Source: Dacryopinax spathularia (Eukaryota; Basidiomycota; Dacrymycetes; Dacrymycetales; Dacrymycetaceae). From it: 64,000 nt of DNA. A program made the position numbers and the translations under genes. This document shows positions 1-10,070 of the stretch, piece by piece. The notes beneath the pieces are model-generated. The model saw only the letters and a program-made list of their open reading frames with translations. It did not search any database and was not told the DNA's origin. How positions within the stretch are numbered: position 1 is the first letter of the stretch; the number at the start of each line of letters is the position of its first letter. Location of the stretch: NCBI GenBank assembly GCA_037974965.1, contig JBBPFI010000002.1, forward strand, positions 1,054,001-1,118,000, written 5' to 3'.

Positions 1-2
1 TG

Positions 3-483
3 TCTCGTCTTCTCCAACGGATCAGGGAAGGTGTTCCTGATTACTTCCCGCAGGCTTTTGCTGTTCCTCCAGCGTTCAACAATATTTACTGGAAGACTTA
101 CATGATCTTCGCGACGTGAGTTAGCAATGTTTAACCGGTATAGACGACTCTCTGACTCCGCTTGCGCCCAGCTTCAACGCAGCCGCATTTATCCATATCT
201 TCTTCATGTTCCCCGAGGTAAAGTATTGACACACAGGCAGATTTAAGGTAATTAACGCCTTTGGCAGACCAAGGGACGCACCATCGAGGAGATGGAAGAG
301 ATCTTCGCTTCCGGACACGTCTTCACCGCTTGGAAAGTCGACCCGGCTATTGGGAGGCATAACCTTGAGGAGATCCGTCGGGAGGTCGAGGGGCGACTTG
401 GTCCTGGTGGTGAGAAAGAGGCTCTCGCGCATGAGGAGAACGCTCCGGTTACGGGTGCGACTACGGCCAACGAGTCCGTATAA
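3..483 (+). CDS. MFS sugar transporter, C-terminal part
   Basis: This is the 3' end of a major facilitator superfamily sugar/hexose transporter; the 5' part lies outside the window. Three exons read in phase: about 3-115, 172-217 and 268-483. The last membrane segment reads NNIYWKTYMIFAT then FNAAAFIHIFFMFPE. It runs into the family signature ETKGRTIEEMEEIF, the cytosolic motif after TM12 of sugar porters (PF00083). The tail after the signature is hydrophilic and ends in NESV. Both introns are about 50 bases with GT-AG ends. Transport of a sugar or related solute by proton symport is the family's known role. The actual substrate cannot be told from this fragment. Confidence 0.85.
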
Positions 484-878
484 GGGCGTGATGAGTTGTC
501 TGTTCTTACATTTTTATGACCTGAATGAATTGCGTTATTGTTTGAGCGCGACAGATTAACACTTCGAGGCAGGCTGTATGTCCAACGCAAGAAATGCTTT
601 GTAGAGCCGACGACGCCGGCATGTTGAGCGGTACGGCCTCGTCTACCCTAAGACTGAGATTTCGCCAATTCATCTGTGGGCTGCTCCCGACGTACGAGAT
701 GGAGATCGAAGACAGTGACAATGAGGGGTTTTGAACGGATGAACAGTGGGTGGCAATTGGCCGAGTCGTCGTATCATATCAGGTTCATCGTCGGGCTACG
801 ACATACAAGAAACGTCACTTGCCACGGCTCCTAAGCCCTACCCAAGATCCCAATAGATACGCGAAGTACACCGCAGCC
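484..878. other. Convergent intergenic region
   Basis: This lies between the stop of the sugar transporter and the stop of the minus-strand VOC gene. It should hold the two facing 3' untranslated regions. I see no convincing coding exon, RNA gene or repeat in it. Confidence 0.5.
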
Positions 879-1467
879 TCAAACAGTAAACTCCAGCCTG
901 TTCATCGCATAATCCCTGCAGAAGAACCTCTTTGGGTACTCCGGTCCCTGAGCACCCGAGTCCGTCATCCCAGGCTCGTCCGCATCGAGCGGCGCACTCC
1001 GTCCTCCTGCCTGCTTTGCATCCCATATCCTTTGGCGCAGCTCGTTCAGCTTCTCCAGGGAGACGACCTTGAAGCAAGGATGACGGGAGGAGATGGGGTC
1101 GATCGGGAATTTGGGGTCCTTGGGATGCGAGATGTGCACTTGCTGGCCGTTGCCGCAGTCGAACCTGGCATCACTCGGTCAAATAACCGTTCCTCTATAT
1201 GCCAACAAGGCTCACCAAGCGAGAGTGTCGACCTGAGCCGCAGGGACTGGGATCTTCCTCATGCCCAGCACGTCTCTGTAAAACTCATCGGCGATCGGCA
1301 GTGTTCCTGTCAGCAAAGATTGAAATTGTCAGTACAAGTCAATTTCACAGATGGCAATCCTGACCCGCTGGAACGGTAATGTTTACATGGGCCAAGCCGT
1401 TGATAAACTCGGTCGCGGTGTAGTGCGTGCCGTTGGTAGTACCATTGGTCGCGCCGTTAGTAGTCAT
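879..1467 (-). CDS. VOC (glyoxalase/dioxygenase-fold) family protein
   Basis: This is a predicted 159-residue protein of the vicinal oxygen chelate superfamily, whose members include glyoxalases, extradiol dioxygenases and antibiotic-resistance proteins. Exons are 1365-1467, 1216-1306 and 879-1164. The joined length is 160 codons including the stop, and both introns are GT-AG. An Asn/Thr/Gly-rich N-terminus (TTNGATNGTTNGTH) is followed by HVNITVP, the first beta strand with a possible metal-ligand His. Then come LPIADEFYRDVLGM, a typical VOC helix, WFDCGNGQQVHI, and a C-terminal strand CRDYAMNRLEFTV with the usual NRLEF motif. Enzyme activity and substrate are not predictable from sequence. 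The Met of the predicted start sits in a good context and no in-frame upstream exon was seen. Confidence 0.8.
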
Positions 1468-1738
1468 GGTGCTGATCGTGGCTTTTCCTGCTTGTGCTGG
1501 TACGGTGGTCGACGACAACAGAGGGAAGAGCTGAAGGTGGAGAAATAGCCAGCGCCGTCCAAGCGGGGTAATATTACGGCGGCCTCGCAGAATGTGGGGG
1601 AATCTCCGGGTGCTCGGCGCGAATGAGGGTTCCGGAATTTGAGCCCTGTTTAGATAACGGTCCTGCAAGTTGTACACCAGATCGGGCCGTCCTAATCGCG
1701 ACTTTGTCAACTCCACCTCCTATACCCTAAGCACCCTG

Positions 1739-3202
1739 ATGGCTACCCTCTCTGCTGAGCAGCGGGCTAGAATAACAGAGGCGACTCATAAGCTGTTACA
1801 GCCTTGTACGGCTTTCTTGCAGCAGCTGGTTAGGATCGATACCACCAACCCCCCGGGCTGGAACTATCCGGAGTGCGCTCAGCTTATCGGCGACACACTC
1901 GCTAAGCTGGGATACGACGTCGACTATTACGAAGTTCCCGAAGACCAACTGTCCGCATTAGCCCCGCATGGAAAGGGCCTTCCTAGAGTGAACGTCGTCG
2001 GGCGACATGAATTCGCTGGCGGACAGGGGAAGGTGCTCCACTTTAATGGTCACTACGATGTCGTCCCCTGCTCCGAGCCGTCCGCATGGGTATCTCCACC
2101 GTTCGAAGCGTCTATACGAAACACCTCGGATGGGAAGGAGGAGATCGTCGGGCGAGGGGTGAGCGATATGAAGGGCGGCATCGCCGCGCAGGTGTACGCG
2201 ATCGAGGCGCTGAAGCTGGCGGGGTTCCGGTTGAAAGGGACAGTGGAGCATTCAGGAGTGTGCGTAGCTTCTTTCGCTGTCATTCGTGCGTCTAAAGAAG
2301 CGCACTATAGGGCAGATGAGGAGACAACGGGGATCAAGAATGCCGGCATGGGCTATCTGGTCGACATCGGCGTCCTCTCCCCGCAGAAACAGGACGCAAT
2401 CGTCATCACCGAGCCGCTCAATACGACCAATGTCTGCCTCGGTCATAGAGGAGCGATATGGGGCCGCATCACCTTCAAGGGTGTAGAGACGCACGGCAGC
2501 ACCCCTCAGCGAGGGAAGAACGCCCTGGCCATGGCTGCAAGATACATCGTCGCTGCAGAGCAAGAGATCTGCGAGGAACTGAAGAAGAAAGTCGATACCC
2601 GGGTCGTCCCTCCCGAAGCGCAGGCCGCTTCGCTCACGTTCACGGTGTTCAATGCTGGCCATGCGACGAACCTCGTACCTGCTCTCGCAACTATAACATT
2701 TGACCGCCGGCTGGTTCCGGGTGAGACGCTGGCATCTGCTAGAGAGGAGATGCAGAGCCTGTTGAGGAAAATGTACAAGGACGACGAGTGGGTGTATGAG
2801 GAGACGTATTCTACAGAGCCAGTCTGGGTGGGGGAAGAGGAGGAGATTGTCAAGGCTTGGAAGCGGGCGGTGCATGATGCTTGTGGGGTTGAGCCTGGTA
2901 TTGTATGCTCGCCAGGCAGCGATGACCAGGTGCGTATCTTCGCCGCATTCGGCTGAGCACGCTAACCAGTGTTGCAGAGATTTGTGGTCCAAGACGCAAA
3001 GATGAACTCCTGCATCGTCTACGGCCCAGGCAATATCCGCAACGTACACAATCTCGTAAGTGTCCGCCAGCATGACCCGTGACCGCTGCTGAACATACGT
3101 GGGCAGAATGAGTCGCTCCTCCTTGAAGACCTGCGAACGGGTATGGAGGTGATGGCCCTGGGTGCTGCTATGTATTTGGGTTTCGAAGACCTTAAGGGGT
3201 GA
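1739..3202 (+). CDS. M20-family metallopeptidase (acetylornithine deacetylase/succinyl-diaminopimelate desuccinylase-like)
   Basis: This is a predicted 437-residue zinc-dependent amidohydrolase of the M20 family. Exons are 1739-2259, 2311-2929, 2978-3055 and 3107-3202, in phase throughout (438 codons with stop). Visible motifs are VRIDTTNPPG near the N-terminus; HFNGHYDVVP, with the metal-binding His and catalytic-site Asp; GRGVSDMKGG, with the bridging Asp; ADEETTG, with the Glu pair; and HGSTPQRGKNA, the dimerisation/lid region. The first intron is 51 bases, a multiple of three with no stop, so an unspliced reading looks open but inserts 17 residues inside the SGVADEETTG active-site segment. 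The family hydrolyses N-acyl amino acids or dipeptides; the substrate here is unknown. An in-frame Met at 1670 is possible, but 1739 gives the family-like N-terminus. Confidence 0.88.
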
Positions 3203-3521
3203 AGAGTATATCTTGCATCAGTGTAGCGATAGTGCATTGTAGGTTGTACCATGCGAGCTTTAGTGATCCATGTAGAGCGTGCCCGACGAGCACGACGTTT
3301 TCCTGCTATCCTGCATCTCTGCTGCTAGCATAGATGCGGAGGAACTAGTGGTAGATGCATACAAATGCATGGATGACATCGCGCTGACCGGTACGGTTAT
3401 GCGTTCACCACGATATGCAGGAGGTGCAGGGTTAAAATCGTTACTCTCGACACGGCCGACAATTGCAGTACACCATCTCCCGCCTACTGCTTACACCTCA
3501 TTCACCACCGCATCATGCCGC

Positions 3522-4291
3522 CTACTCAAGCTCCTCCAACTTGCCCTTATCCCCACCCTCCTCAACCTCAAAGTTCTCCACAAGGTCAGGCACGTCATCA
3601 TCGTCCTCGTCCGCCGCCTTGTCCTTGTTCCCCGCGGCCTGCTGGGCCTGGATCTGCTGGTAGGACTCGGCGAGCTTGCGCAGGCTCGCGAGCGAGTCTG
3701 GGCCGAGCTGGTTAAGGATGCCGGGGACGAGCTCGGTGAGCTCTTTTGTTTGCCCGACGCCGTAGATCGCGAACGTGTTCGCAGGCACGGCGGCGTGGAC
3801 TGCAGCACGCAAACACAAACAACACTCATCAGCCCCACATATTCACAGAACGGAAGTGGAGGCGCAGGACGCACCTTTTGGAGCAGAGAAATGCAAGACG
3901 TTCCCATCGTCCTTGAACATGTTGACCTCCTCCACACCGGCAATAGGCTGCACGTTCAGCTTCTTCAGCGCGCCCTGCAGCTTCTTGTCGTCCTGCGCCG
4001 AGTTCTTCGCGGGCTTGCGCACGACCTTACGGCGCACGGTGCCCTTGCCGCCTGGGTGTGGATGTATGCGGTACATTCGTCACGTGCGGTACCCAGATGG
4101 ATCATTGTCGAGAGAGACCCATCCCACCAATTCCAACCAGAAAGCACGATCCATCCAAGCACATCCAAAAAAAGAGAAGCAGCACAGTACCCGATCAGCT
4201 CCCCTCTCTTAACCCCGCAGAAAATAAAGGACGCACCAATCCTGTTACTCGCCGCCGCAGCCTGCAGCTTAGCCAACTTCGAAGGGTCCAT
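3522..4291 (-). CDS. EGD1: Nascent polypeptide-associated complex subunit beta (BTF3/NAC-beta)
   Basis: This is the predicted 169-residue beta subunit of the ribosome-bound NAC heterodimer, which shields emerging nascent chains and prevents mis-targeting to the ER. Exons are 4237-4291, 3875-4051 and 3522-3799. The N-terminus [20 protein letters not shown], then [12 protein letters not shown], holds the basic RRKx(n)KK ribosome-binding motif. The NAC domain follows ([16 protein letters not shown], then [20 protein letters not shown]). The C-terminus is acidic ([18 protein letters not shown]), as usual for the family. A TTGCAG directly before the ATG suggests that a 5'-UTR intron ends right at the start codon. 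A long plus-strand open frame covering this locus (3279-4571) is an antisense shadow. Confidence 0.95.
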
Positions 4292-5052
4292 CTGCAATTT
4301 CTCTTCTCAATCTCTTCTCAATCTCACACAATCTATCTCTTCACGTCTCAACAACCTCCACAAATTCTCCAACAAAAGCGAAGAGGGAAGAAGACGGCGA
4401 AGCGGGTCGGAGGGAAGGGCGACGACGAGGATGGCGAGAACGGCCTTGACGCTGTTTACTCGTACTTCGACTTTTTTGCCCGTTCTGGCTCGCGCGACGC
4501 CTGAGCCGCACCCAAGCTGGGCAATGCACCGGAGTCAACCCACACGGACCCATTTGCCGCACCGCCACTAACATCATCCTTCATCGGTGGTCCGTGCATC
4601 CTAAAGTGCCGGAGCTGCGGGACATCTTCGCTTCCCACCCTACTTTCGCAAGGCAAGACGAAGGAAGGAAGGAAGGGAGGAAGGGAGGAAGAGGTCCCGC
4701 GGAGCGGCGTTTACCTTATTCGGTTCGGCTAGAGGGGCGGATGCGGGCGGAGGATCGGCTCGCCTAGGATGGGTCAGCTGGTGGTTGTAGGTATAGGTAT
4801 AGGTTTAGGGCCGGGTTGGGTGGACTTCGCCGTTCCGCCCTCATCTGGGCGCCCTCCTGCCTGACAGGAAGGAGAGGTCTCGGGATGCTTCGGAGACCTG
4901 GGGTGCTAGAGTGTTCCTAGGCTGCTTGGTTGCTCGAAATACCCCACGTTCTGCGGGCTAGCGCCCCCGGGGGTATGATGAGCTGGGAGAGCGGGGCGGG
5001 GCACGGGACAGAAACTTGTAGTAACAGATATCATTGGATTCAAACGACAAGC
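4292..5052. other. Intergenic region with a GGAA microsatellite
   Basis: Upstream region of NAC-beta. An imperfect (GGAA/GGGA)n purine tract runs at about 4661-4692. Pyrimidine-rich stretches just upstream of the NAC-beta ATG (about 4292-4370) fit a housekeeping promoter or 5'-UTR intron. I see no coding exon. Confidence 0.45.
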
Positions 5053-5403
5053 CTAACAAGCCGCGAGATATATGGGAATGAATGCTAGTACTGTGCGACG
5101 TGTGCGCGCTCTTCTCCACAGCGTGGAGGGGTAAGAGGACAAGAAGAGCGGCAGGACGACGCGGGTAAGGAGGACCGTGGTCCTTGTGCTGATAGGGTGG
5201 GATGCTACTGCGGATACAGAGAGTTCAGGATGCGATGACGATGACTGACGGTGACGATCGAGGTGAGACGGAGGACGGTGAGAGTGAGAATGGGGAGAAT
5301 GATGATGCCACTCGAGAGGATCGGATACTTGGAAGTCGTATAGTGTAGGACGGGAAGCCGCTGCTGTTATACCGCTAGTAGTGGATCCAGGCGAGGTCGA
5401 CAT
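5053..5403 (-). CDS. Hypothetical small His/Ser-rich protein (weak)
   Basis: An open frame of about 116 residues starts MSTSPGSTTSGITAAASRP. It carries a His/Pro/Ser-rich run (WHHHSPHSHSHRPPSHLDRH) and ends in a hydrophobic stretch with LTRVVLPLFLSS. I recognise no family. It begins 60 bases downstream of the stop of the next minus-strand gene, so it could be a 3' exon or UTR of that gene, or simply a chance frame in a GC-rich region. Confidence 0.25.
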   Translation of the reverse strand: MSTSPGSTTSGITAAASRPTLYDFQVSDPLEWHHHSPHSHSHRPPSHLDRHRQSSSSHPELSVSAVASHPISTRTTVLLTRVVLPLFLSSYPSTLWRRARTRRTVLAFIPIYLAAC

Positions 5404-5462
5404 GGTCGCGTGCAAGGCCCTTCATCTTCCACATATTGAGCGCGGACAGGCTTACAACCGCT

Positions 5463-6161
5463 TCAGAAGCCGCCGAGGCAGCCCCCATCGTCGTCCGCGC
5501 TCCACTCACACCACTGCGCCTGCTGGACCTTGCACGCGACCTGTCTCCTGAGCATCTCCTTCCTCGCGCGCTCCTCTTCTGCGACTTGGTCGCGCCTGCC
5601 CGGGCTGCTAGACCGGCGCTGTTTTGACGGCGCGTGGGGGAGGAACTGCATTTCGTGGAAGCTGGGGCTTCCGTGGCGAGGGCTCGTGCTCGAAGTGTAG
5701 GCAGGGACGGGCTCGTGTTCCTGGGCGACAGAGTACGCCTCATCGCTCTCTTCGCTGCTCGAACCAGAGAAGGTGAGCGCGGGCGCGCCGGGGATAGGAG
5801 TGGGCGCAGGGCGAGACGTGCGGCGAGCGCCATCGATTGCATAGGGGTCGTATGTCTTGCCTGGGCAGCCGCGGGCAGGCAGCGCGCAGGAGCGCTCAAC
5901 CTCGCTAGGCGGCGCGATGGGCGTACGGTCGTACTCGTGCCTCCCGTGGGCAGGGTGTATGCGGTGCATCTGCTCCGTCGCCGTCGGGAAGTGGACGGCG
6001 CGGTGGTGCGGGTGATGCTGATGTTGCTGCAGGCCTGGCGTCGGGCACGGAGAAGAGGCGAGGGAAGATGCGGGAGAGGGAGAAGCTGACTTCAGGCAGG
6101 GGCGAAGGTGCATTGGCGGGTGGTGGTGCCTATGATGCGGGGAGAGCATTGGCTGGGACAT
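5463..6161 (-). CDS. Hypothetical low-complexity protein with a basic C-terminal helix
   Basis: This is an uninterrupted frame of 232 residues starting MSQPMLSPHHRHHHPP. It is rich in His, Pro and Ser and probably disordered. A less biased core near residues 55-85 reads VHFPTATEQMHRIHPAHGR, followed by YDRTPIAPP. A 'V-F-[charged]...YDR[ST]PI' block of this kind recurs in small uncharacterised Agaricomycete proteins in my memory of the group; this is not a database result. The C-terminus is basic and helical (RRDQVAEEERARKEMLRRQ), then ends in a Trp/Cys segment and SADDDGGCLGGF. No catalytic motif is seen. Function is unknown. Confidence 0.5.
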   Translation of the reverse strand: MSQPMLSPHHRHHHPPMHLRPCLKSASPSPASSLASSPCPTPGLQQHQHHPHHRAVHFPTATEQMHRIHPAHGRHEYDRTPIAPPSEVERSCALPARGCPGKTYDPYAIDGARRTSRPAPTPIPGAPALTFSGSSSEESDEAYSVAQEHEPVPAYTSSTSPRHGSPSFHEMQFLPHAPSKQRRSSSPGRRDQVAEEERARKEMLRRQVACKVQQAQWCEWSADDDGGCLGGF

Positions 6162-6889
6162 GGCTTCTGCTTCTTTCGTAGGGTGTTCGTTGTAGGTTCT
6201 TCAGATGGCGTACAGTAGGAGAGTCCAAGTAGAGAGAAGTTCCAGGAGCTGTCCCGGAGTAGGTATGATCCACGGGGTTGAGGGAAAGGGGGAGGTAGTT
6301 GCGGATGAGTGGTGAAGGTTAAGCAGAAGCTTGAGAAGTGCCTATATGGCGAGCCGAAGCAGAGAGGGGGGGACGTCTGTCGACGTGACGCCGAAGTTAT
6401 TGACTACTACAGCTGATGTGCATCGTGAAGCAGTCTGTTGGGGGGTTGGAGACGGCAGATGGGAGATTGGAGAGGACCGGGGATAGCTGCGAGCTGGGGA
6501 GTAGCTGCAACTAGAGGGAAGGGGATCCTATGCGGCGGCGACGGTGTGGTACGGTATGTGACGAGTCGAGGGAGAGAGGCTGTCGATGGGGTGCTCTCCC
6601 TCTGAGTTCCAAGTGGGTACGAATTAATATACCCAACTGAAGGAAGGGGGAGCGGCCACAAGGGGGAGAAGCGAGAGAAGGAGAGAGGAGAGGGGATGGT
6701 GAAGAGTGCCGGAAGGATGAAGAAGGAAGTGAGGTCGGTGGGATGGATGAGGGAGGATGAGTGAGGGCGTGCGAATATAGGGAAGGGAGGAAGGGCTCAT
6801 CACCACAGCACAGGACCACCAACCCAAGCGAGAAGGGCGCGCGCCCACCGCAGACCCGTCGGATCGGGACAGCGTAAGACCACAATCAG
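6162..6889. other. Upstream region cut off by the mobile element
   Basis: This is the promoter side of the minus-strand gene ending at 6161. The stretch 6630-6800 is strongly purine-biased on the plus strand (GGGAGAAG-like), which creates long spurious minus-strand frames. No gene is recognised. The 15-kb element is inserted at its far end, so the original upstream sequence continues after 21861. Confidence 0.45.
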
Positions 6890-6920
6890 CCGCAGCTATG
6901 AGGTTACAAATGGGACAAAA
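6890..6920 (+). repeat. Left target duplication and terminal inverted repeat
   Basis: CCGCAGC at 6890-6896 is the left copy of the 7-bp target duplication. The element starts at 6897 with TATGAGGTTACAAATGGGAC followed by AAAA. These 24 bases match exactly, inverted, the right end at 21831-21854. Similarity continues loosely past that point (ACCC-ACA against CCCTACA). Confidence 0.9.
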
Positions 6921-6944
6921 ACCCACAGCGAGCCAGCCACACCC

Positions 6945-7092
6945 TCGGTTCACCCTGCATTCACAGCTTTTAGGGTCAGATCACCCTGCGTTCACCCTGC
7001 GTTCACCCTTCACCGCGTGCTCACCGCGCATTCACCTGCCATTCATCCTCTATTCACTTCTGCCTTTCACCCTCCGTTCACCCTCAGGGAGT
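6945..7092 (+). repeat. Left subterminal TTCACC array
   Basis: About a dozen degenerate units of roughly 9-12 bases built on TTCACCCT or TTCACCG occur between 6948 and 7085. They are oriented opposite to the matching GGTGAA array at the right end. Subterminal arrays of this kind are known transposase-binding regions in several DNA transposon families; that role here is inference. Confidence 0.8.
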
Positions 7093-7614
7093 GAACGGCT
7101 TTTCTACCTTGCTGAGCTCGCTCGTGCAGCCCGGCAAGGTCGCCAATCCCATCCCAACAAACTTGGCTTACCGAACGACAATAGCACCTGCGCCCCCACA
7201 CAACAGGGGTCCTCGCCGAGAAGACCCGCTCTACGCGGCTGACCATAAGCATGTGACAGGTATGCCGGCCCGTCGCCCCGAACACCCTGCGTTTCCCTTG
7301 CACGACTGGAATCCAGGGAATCCCGGGAGTCCCTAATTTCCCTGGATTCCCGGGGCACTTCGGTGTAGTAACATTGTTAGTAGATTACATTAATTCTACC
7401 TTTTTCTTTTGGTTGTTCACTGCGAGTGAACAAGAACCGATAATTTGGCTGCTGAGGGTCACGTGACTTGGGGGTACAGCCGCAGACCAGCCGCGCCTTA
7501 TTTGCTTCCGACCCATTGCTCCCGATCGCCCACAGCCCGGACATTGTCACCCATCTGCGAACGCCTTCATATTCATCCTCTCTCTCCTACATCCATTCGC
7601 CATCCGCCTCGACG

Positions 7615-8497
7615 ATGTCCCGGCTTCTGCAAAACATCTCGGCCACGGCGAAGAAAGCTGGCAAGCCGTTCAACTGCGAAAGAGTCGACGAGGAACTGGC
7701 TCTGCGTCAATCTCGCCGCCACCGTACGACTGAACCGGCGCTCACCCCCCTCGAAGAAGGCCTTTTGCGCTCTCGCGACTCCGCTGACGACGGGATTCGT
7801 TCGGAGCACTCGGAATCCGACATGAGCGAGTACGGGAGCCGTGGAAGCGATGCCAACGAGCAAGAGCGGATGCTGGATGCCGAGGAGCGTGGTATGCCTG
7901 CCCAGGTGTGCATTGTCCGCCCTTTCCTTTGCGATGTCGACTGACATACCTCGTAGAACTCGGAGAACATCGCCAACAACCCCCCCATTCGCACTGAAGG
8001 CATGGATCGCGGGCGTCCCGGGCGTCCCGGGCGTAACAGGCGCGACAGGGCTGAACTGACGCCAGATGAGCGTCGTCAGCTGGATCGCCTTCATCGCAGG
8101 GCTCTCGACGCGGCAAGCAGGAAGGCGACGTTCGATTGCCTCGACATTTGCATTGCGATTGGCAAGTGCGTGGGTGATTGCTGCTCGAAGGTCAACAAGG
8201 TCGCTCGTGATTGCTTGTTTGTCGTCGCCGCCTGCTTTGCCGCTTGCGGGGATCGCTGCACGGACGAGAACGTGACCCGCCTCTTCGTCGCCACTTTGTG
8301 CTCGATCGTTTTCATGGTTGTCTTCATCGCCATGGGCTTCGGTACGCTGCTCTTTTCTTACTGGAGGTGCACCTTTACTGACACCTTTAGGCATTAACGC
8401 GCTGGTGAGGTCTCACCAGTCCGTGTCCGGCGCCGGGGCCGCCCCTGTTGTGTCCGCTACACTCGCTGTTGCTAATGCCACCGCTCTTCCCCACTAG
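7615..8497 (+). CDS. Element gene 1: Cys-rich membrane protein, unknown function
   Basis: This is a predicted 260-residue protein from three exons (7615-7905, 7957-8341, 8391-8497), in phase with GT-AG introns. The N-terminal half is hydrophilic (MSRLLQNISATAKKAG, then acidic SESDMSEYGSRGSDANEQER). The middle carries a short GRPGRPG run encoded by one of the element's GC palindromes. Next comes a Cys-rich segment (CLDICIAIGKCVGDCCSKV, then CFAACGDRC) followed by a strong membrane helix LFVATLCSIVFMVVFIAMGFG. The tail is Ala/Val-rich. I recognise no family. The cysteines and single membrane helix suggest a small membrane-anchored protein. A 273-residue frame on the opposite strand is a shadow. 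Confidence 0.65.
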
Positions 8498-9085
8498 TTA
8501 GATACCATTACCTCATTATTCCCCTTTTCTCCTGGGATTCCCGAGGTCTCTGCAAGATAGCATTCTCGTAGTGTTAGTCAATCATCCTTGTGGCTCTTGT
8601 ACCTTCAGCTGTGCATCTCGGACATAGGGACCTAAGCCAAGCATCGTCTTCAGTGCCATCAGGAAGTACCTATCGTGCTGCACAGTGTTCTTATTTCCAC
8701 ACAATACCTTTCTACCCATGCAAGTGTACTTTGGTGTAAGTATGGGATCAATATTAAACGGGTATCGGGCTTCTACGTCATTCCTAAGGACCCTGGAATA
8801 CCCGGGAACCCTAGCAAGCCTGAAAGCCCCGATAACCCTAACAACCCTGAAACACCCGATAACCCTAACAACCCTAACCCAGTAACCCTAATAACCCTAA
8901 CTCGCGCATGGATCACGCCAGCCTCTTTGTTTCAGGCAGTGTCAGCAGTATCGGAAGCATTTACATCCTTACTCCACTACCACCACTAACCTCTCCTGAC
9001 CAGTACGTTTCATTCATAGCCATCCATCCCCTCGCAACGCTGAATCCCCCTCTAATTTTCAGAATACCCCTCAGTCACGGTCGAA
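8498..9085. other. Non-coding stretch within the element
   Basis: Lies between element genes 1 and 2. It holds one CCCGGG cluster (about 8788-8815) and the telomere-like repeat described separately. No further coding exon is supported. Confidence 0.5.
8829..8902 (+). repeat. Telomere-like CCCTAA-rich tract
   Basis: Five CCCTAA hexamers lie within about 70 bases, in a setting of AACCCTAA, AACCCTGA and GATAACCC. The fungal telomere unit is TTAGGG. This interstitial copy is degenerate and lies deep inside the mobile element, not at a chromosome end. Confidence 0.7.
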
Positions 9086-9790
9086 ATGGTTATTGCAAAC
9101 AGCCAAATGTCGTCAGCACTCACCCCAACCTGCCCTCTTCCGTTCACAGAAGAAGGTGGAGTTGGTGGCCCAGGATCTCCGGCTTCTGACCCTCAGGTCA
9201 TGGCTGCCTCCGTGCCAGAAGTCACACAGAACACCCACGCCGCATCTGTTTCCAACTCCTCTTCTACTCCCAAGCTTCCTGGGAAACCCGGGAAGCCCGG
9301 TATGTTGGAGCGAGCGGCGCGAGCGGACACCAAACACCCCACTTCTATCTACTCCTCCGAGAAGGAAGACACTACCCGCTCGGAGAAAATGGCGACACTC
9401 GATGATGCGCCATGGTTATATTTGGCGCGCATCTCTACCGGTGGAGAAGATACGGGCAACGACAACGAAGACAAAATACGTCTGTATGCTTGGTCTTACA
9501 CCAACACCGCCCGAGCTATCGATGCCACCCTGAATCTTCTCGAGCTCCCGACGCGTTGCGTCGAACGCCTGTTCGGGTATTCCTCTGGTTTTACGGGCAG
9601 GAATGGAGGGGAGACGCGGGTCGTATTGGTCGAGACAGACGAGGATAGGGAAGCGCGCCTGCAGGCCTTCGCCCGAGGCGTGCAGATCGCGGACAATCTC
9701 TTCACAATGGTGCAAGCACCGGCCTGGGCGATGAATGCCATCTGGACCGGTCTCGCAAAGCGTATGCACTGCTTTGCGGTGTCCACTTAG
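9086..9790 (+). CDS. Element gene 2: hypothetical protein with translated repeats
   Basis: This is a single uninterrupted frame of 234 residues starting MVIANSQMSS. Residues 45-75 are built from the element's own repeats: the 78-bp unit translates as HAASVSNSSSTPK and is followed by LPGKPGKPG from a CCCGGG cluster. The C-terminal two thirds look like a folded, mostly helical domain (WLYLARIS, IRLYAWSYTNTARAIDATLNLLELP, then ARLQAFARGVQIADNLFTM). No family is recognised and no catalytic motif is evident. It lies about 280 bases upstream of the integrase gene on the same strand. Function is unknown. Confidence 0.55.
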   Translation: MVIANSQMSSALTPTCPLPFTEEGGVGGPGSPASDPQVMAASVPEVTQNTHAASVSNSSSTPKLPGKPGKPGMLERAARADTKHPTSIYSSEKEDTTRSEKMATLDDAPWLYLARISTGGEDTGNDNEDKIRLYAWSYTNTARAIDATLNLLELPTRCVERLFGYSSGFTGRNGGETRVVLVETDEDREARLQAFARGVQIADNLFTMVQAPAWAMNAIWTGLAKRMHCFAVST

Positions 9791-10070
9791 TCCTCTCTTG
9801 GCACAACGCCCAAGCACCTGCCTATTTTCCCCCCGATTGTTGTCCATTGTACTCTTGAACGCCATCCGTTCCGTAGTCATAGCCCCAATGCAGTCAATAC
9901 CCATGCAAAGTAACATCAACCCTTCTGTCTGCGTATTTCTGGGTACTTCTTTGCCTGGCGTGTGTGAGGGCGTACGAGAGTCTGGCCGCTCACCGTCCTC
10001 CCCAATGTAAGTCCAGGGACTGCCATTCTTCATCCTCGCATGTCCAGGAGCTGCCTTACTGCCACCAAAT

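Noticed and set aside
3279-4571. 430-residue plus-strand frame across the NAC-beta locus
   Set aside because: It is the antisense shadow of the well-supported minus-strand NAC-beta gene and has no domain of its own.
6511-6953. Minus-strand frames with long Pro/Ser/Leu runs left of the element
   Set aside because: They arise from a purine-biased tract, overlap each other in several frames and cross the insertion point of the mobile element.
7573-8394. 273-residue minus-strand frame opposite element gene 1
   Set aside because: The plus strand has in-phase exons, splice sites and a membrane helix; the minus frame is low-complexity and crosses those introns.
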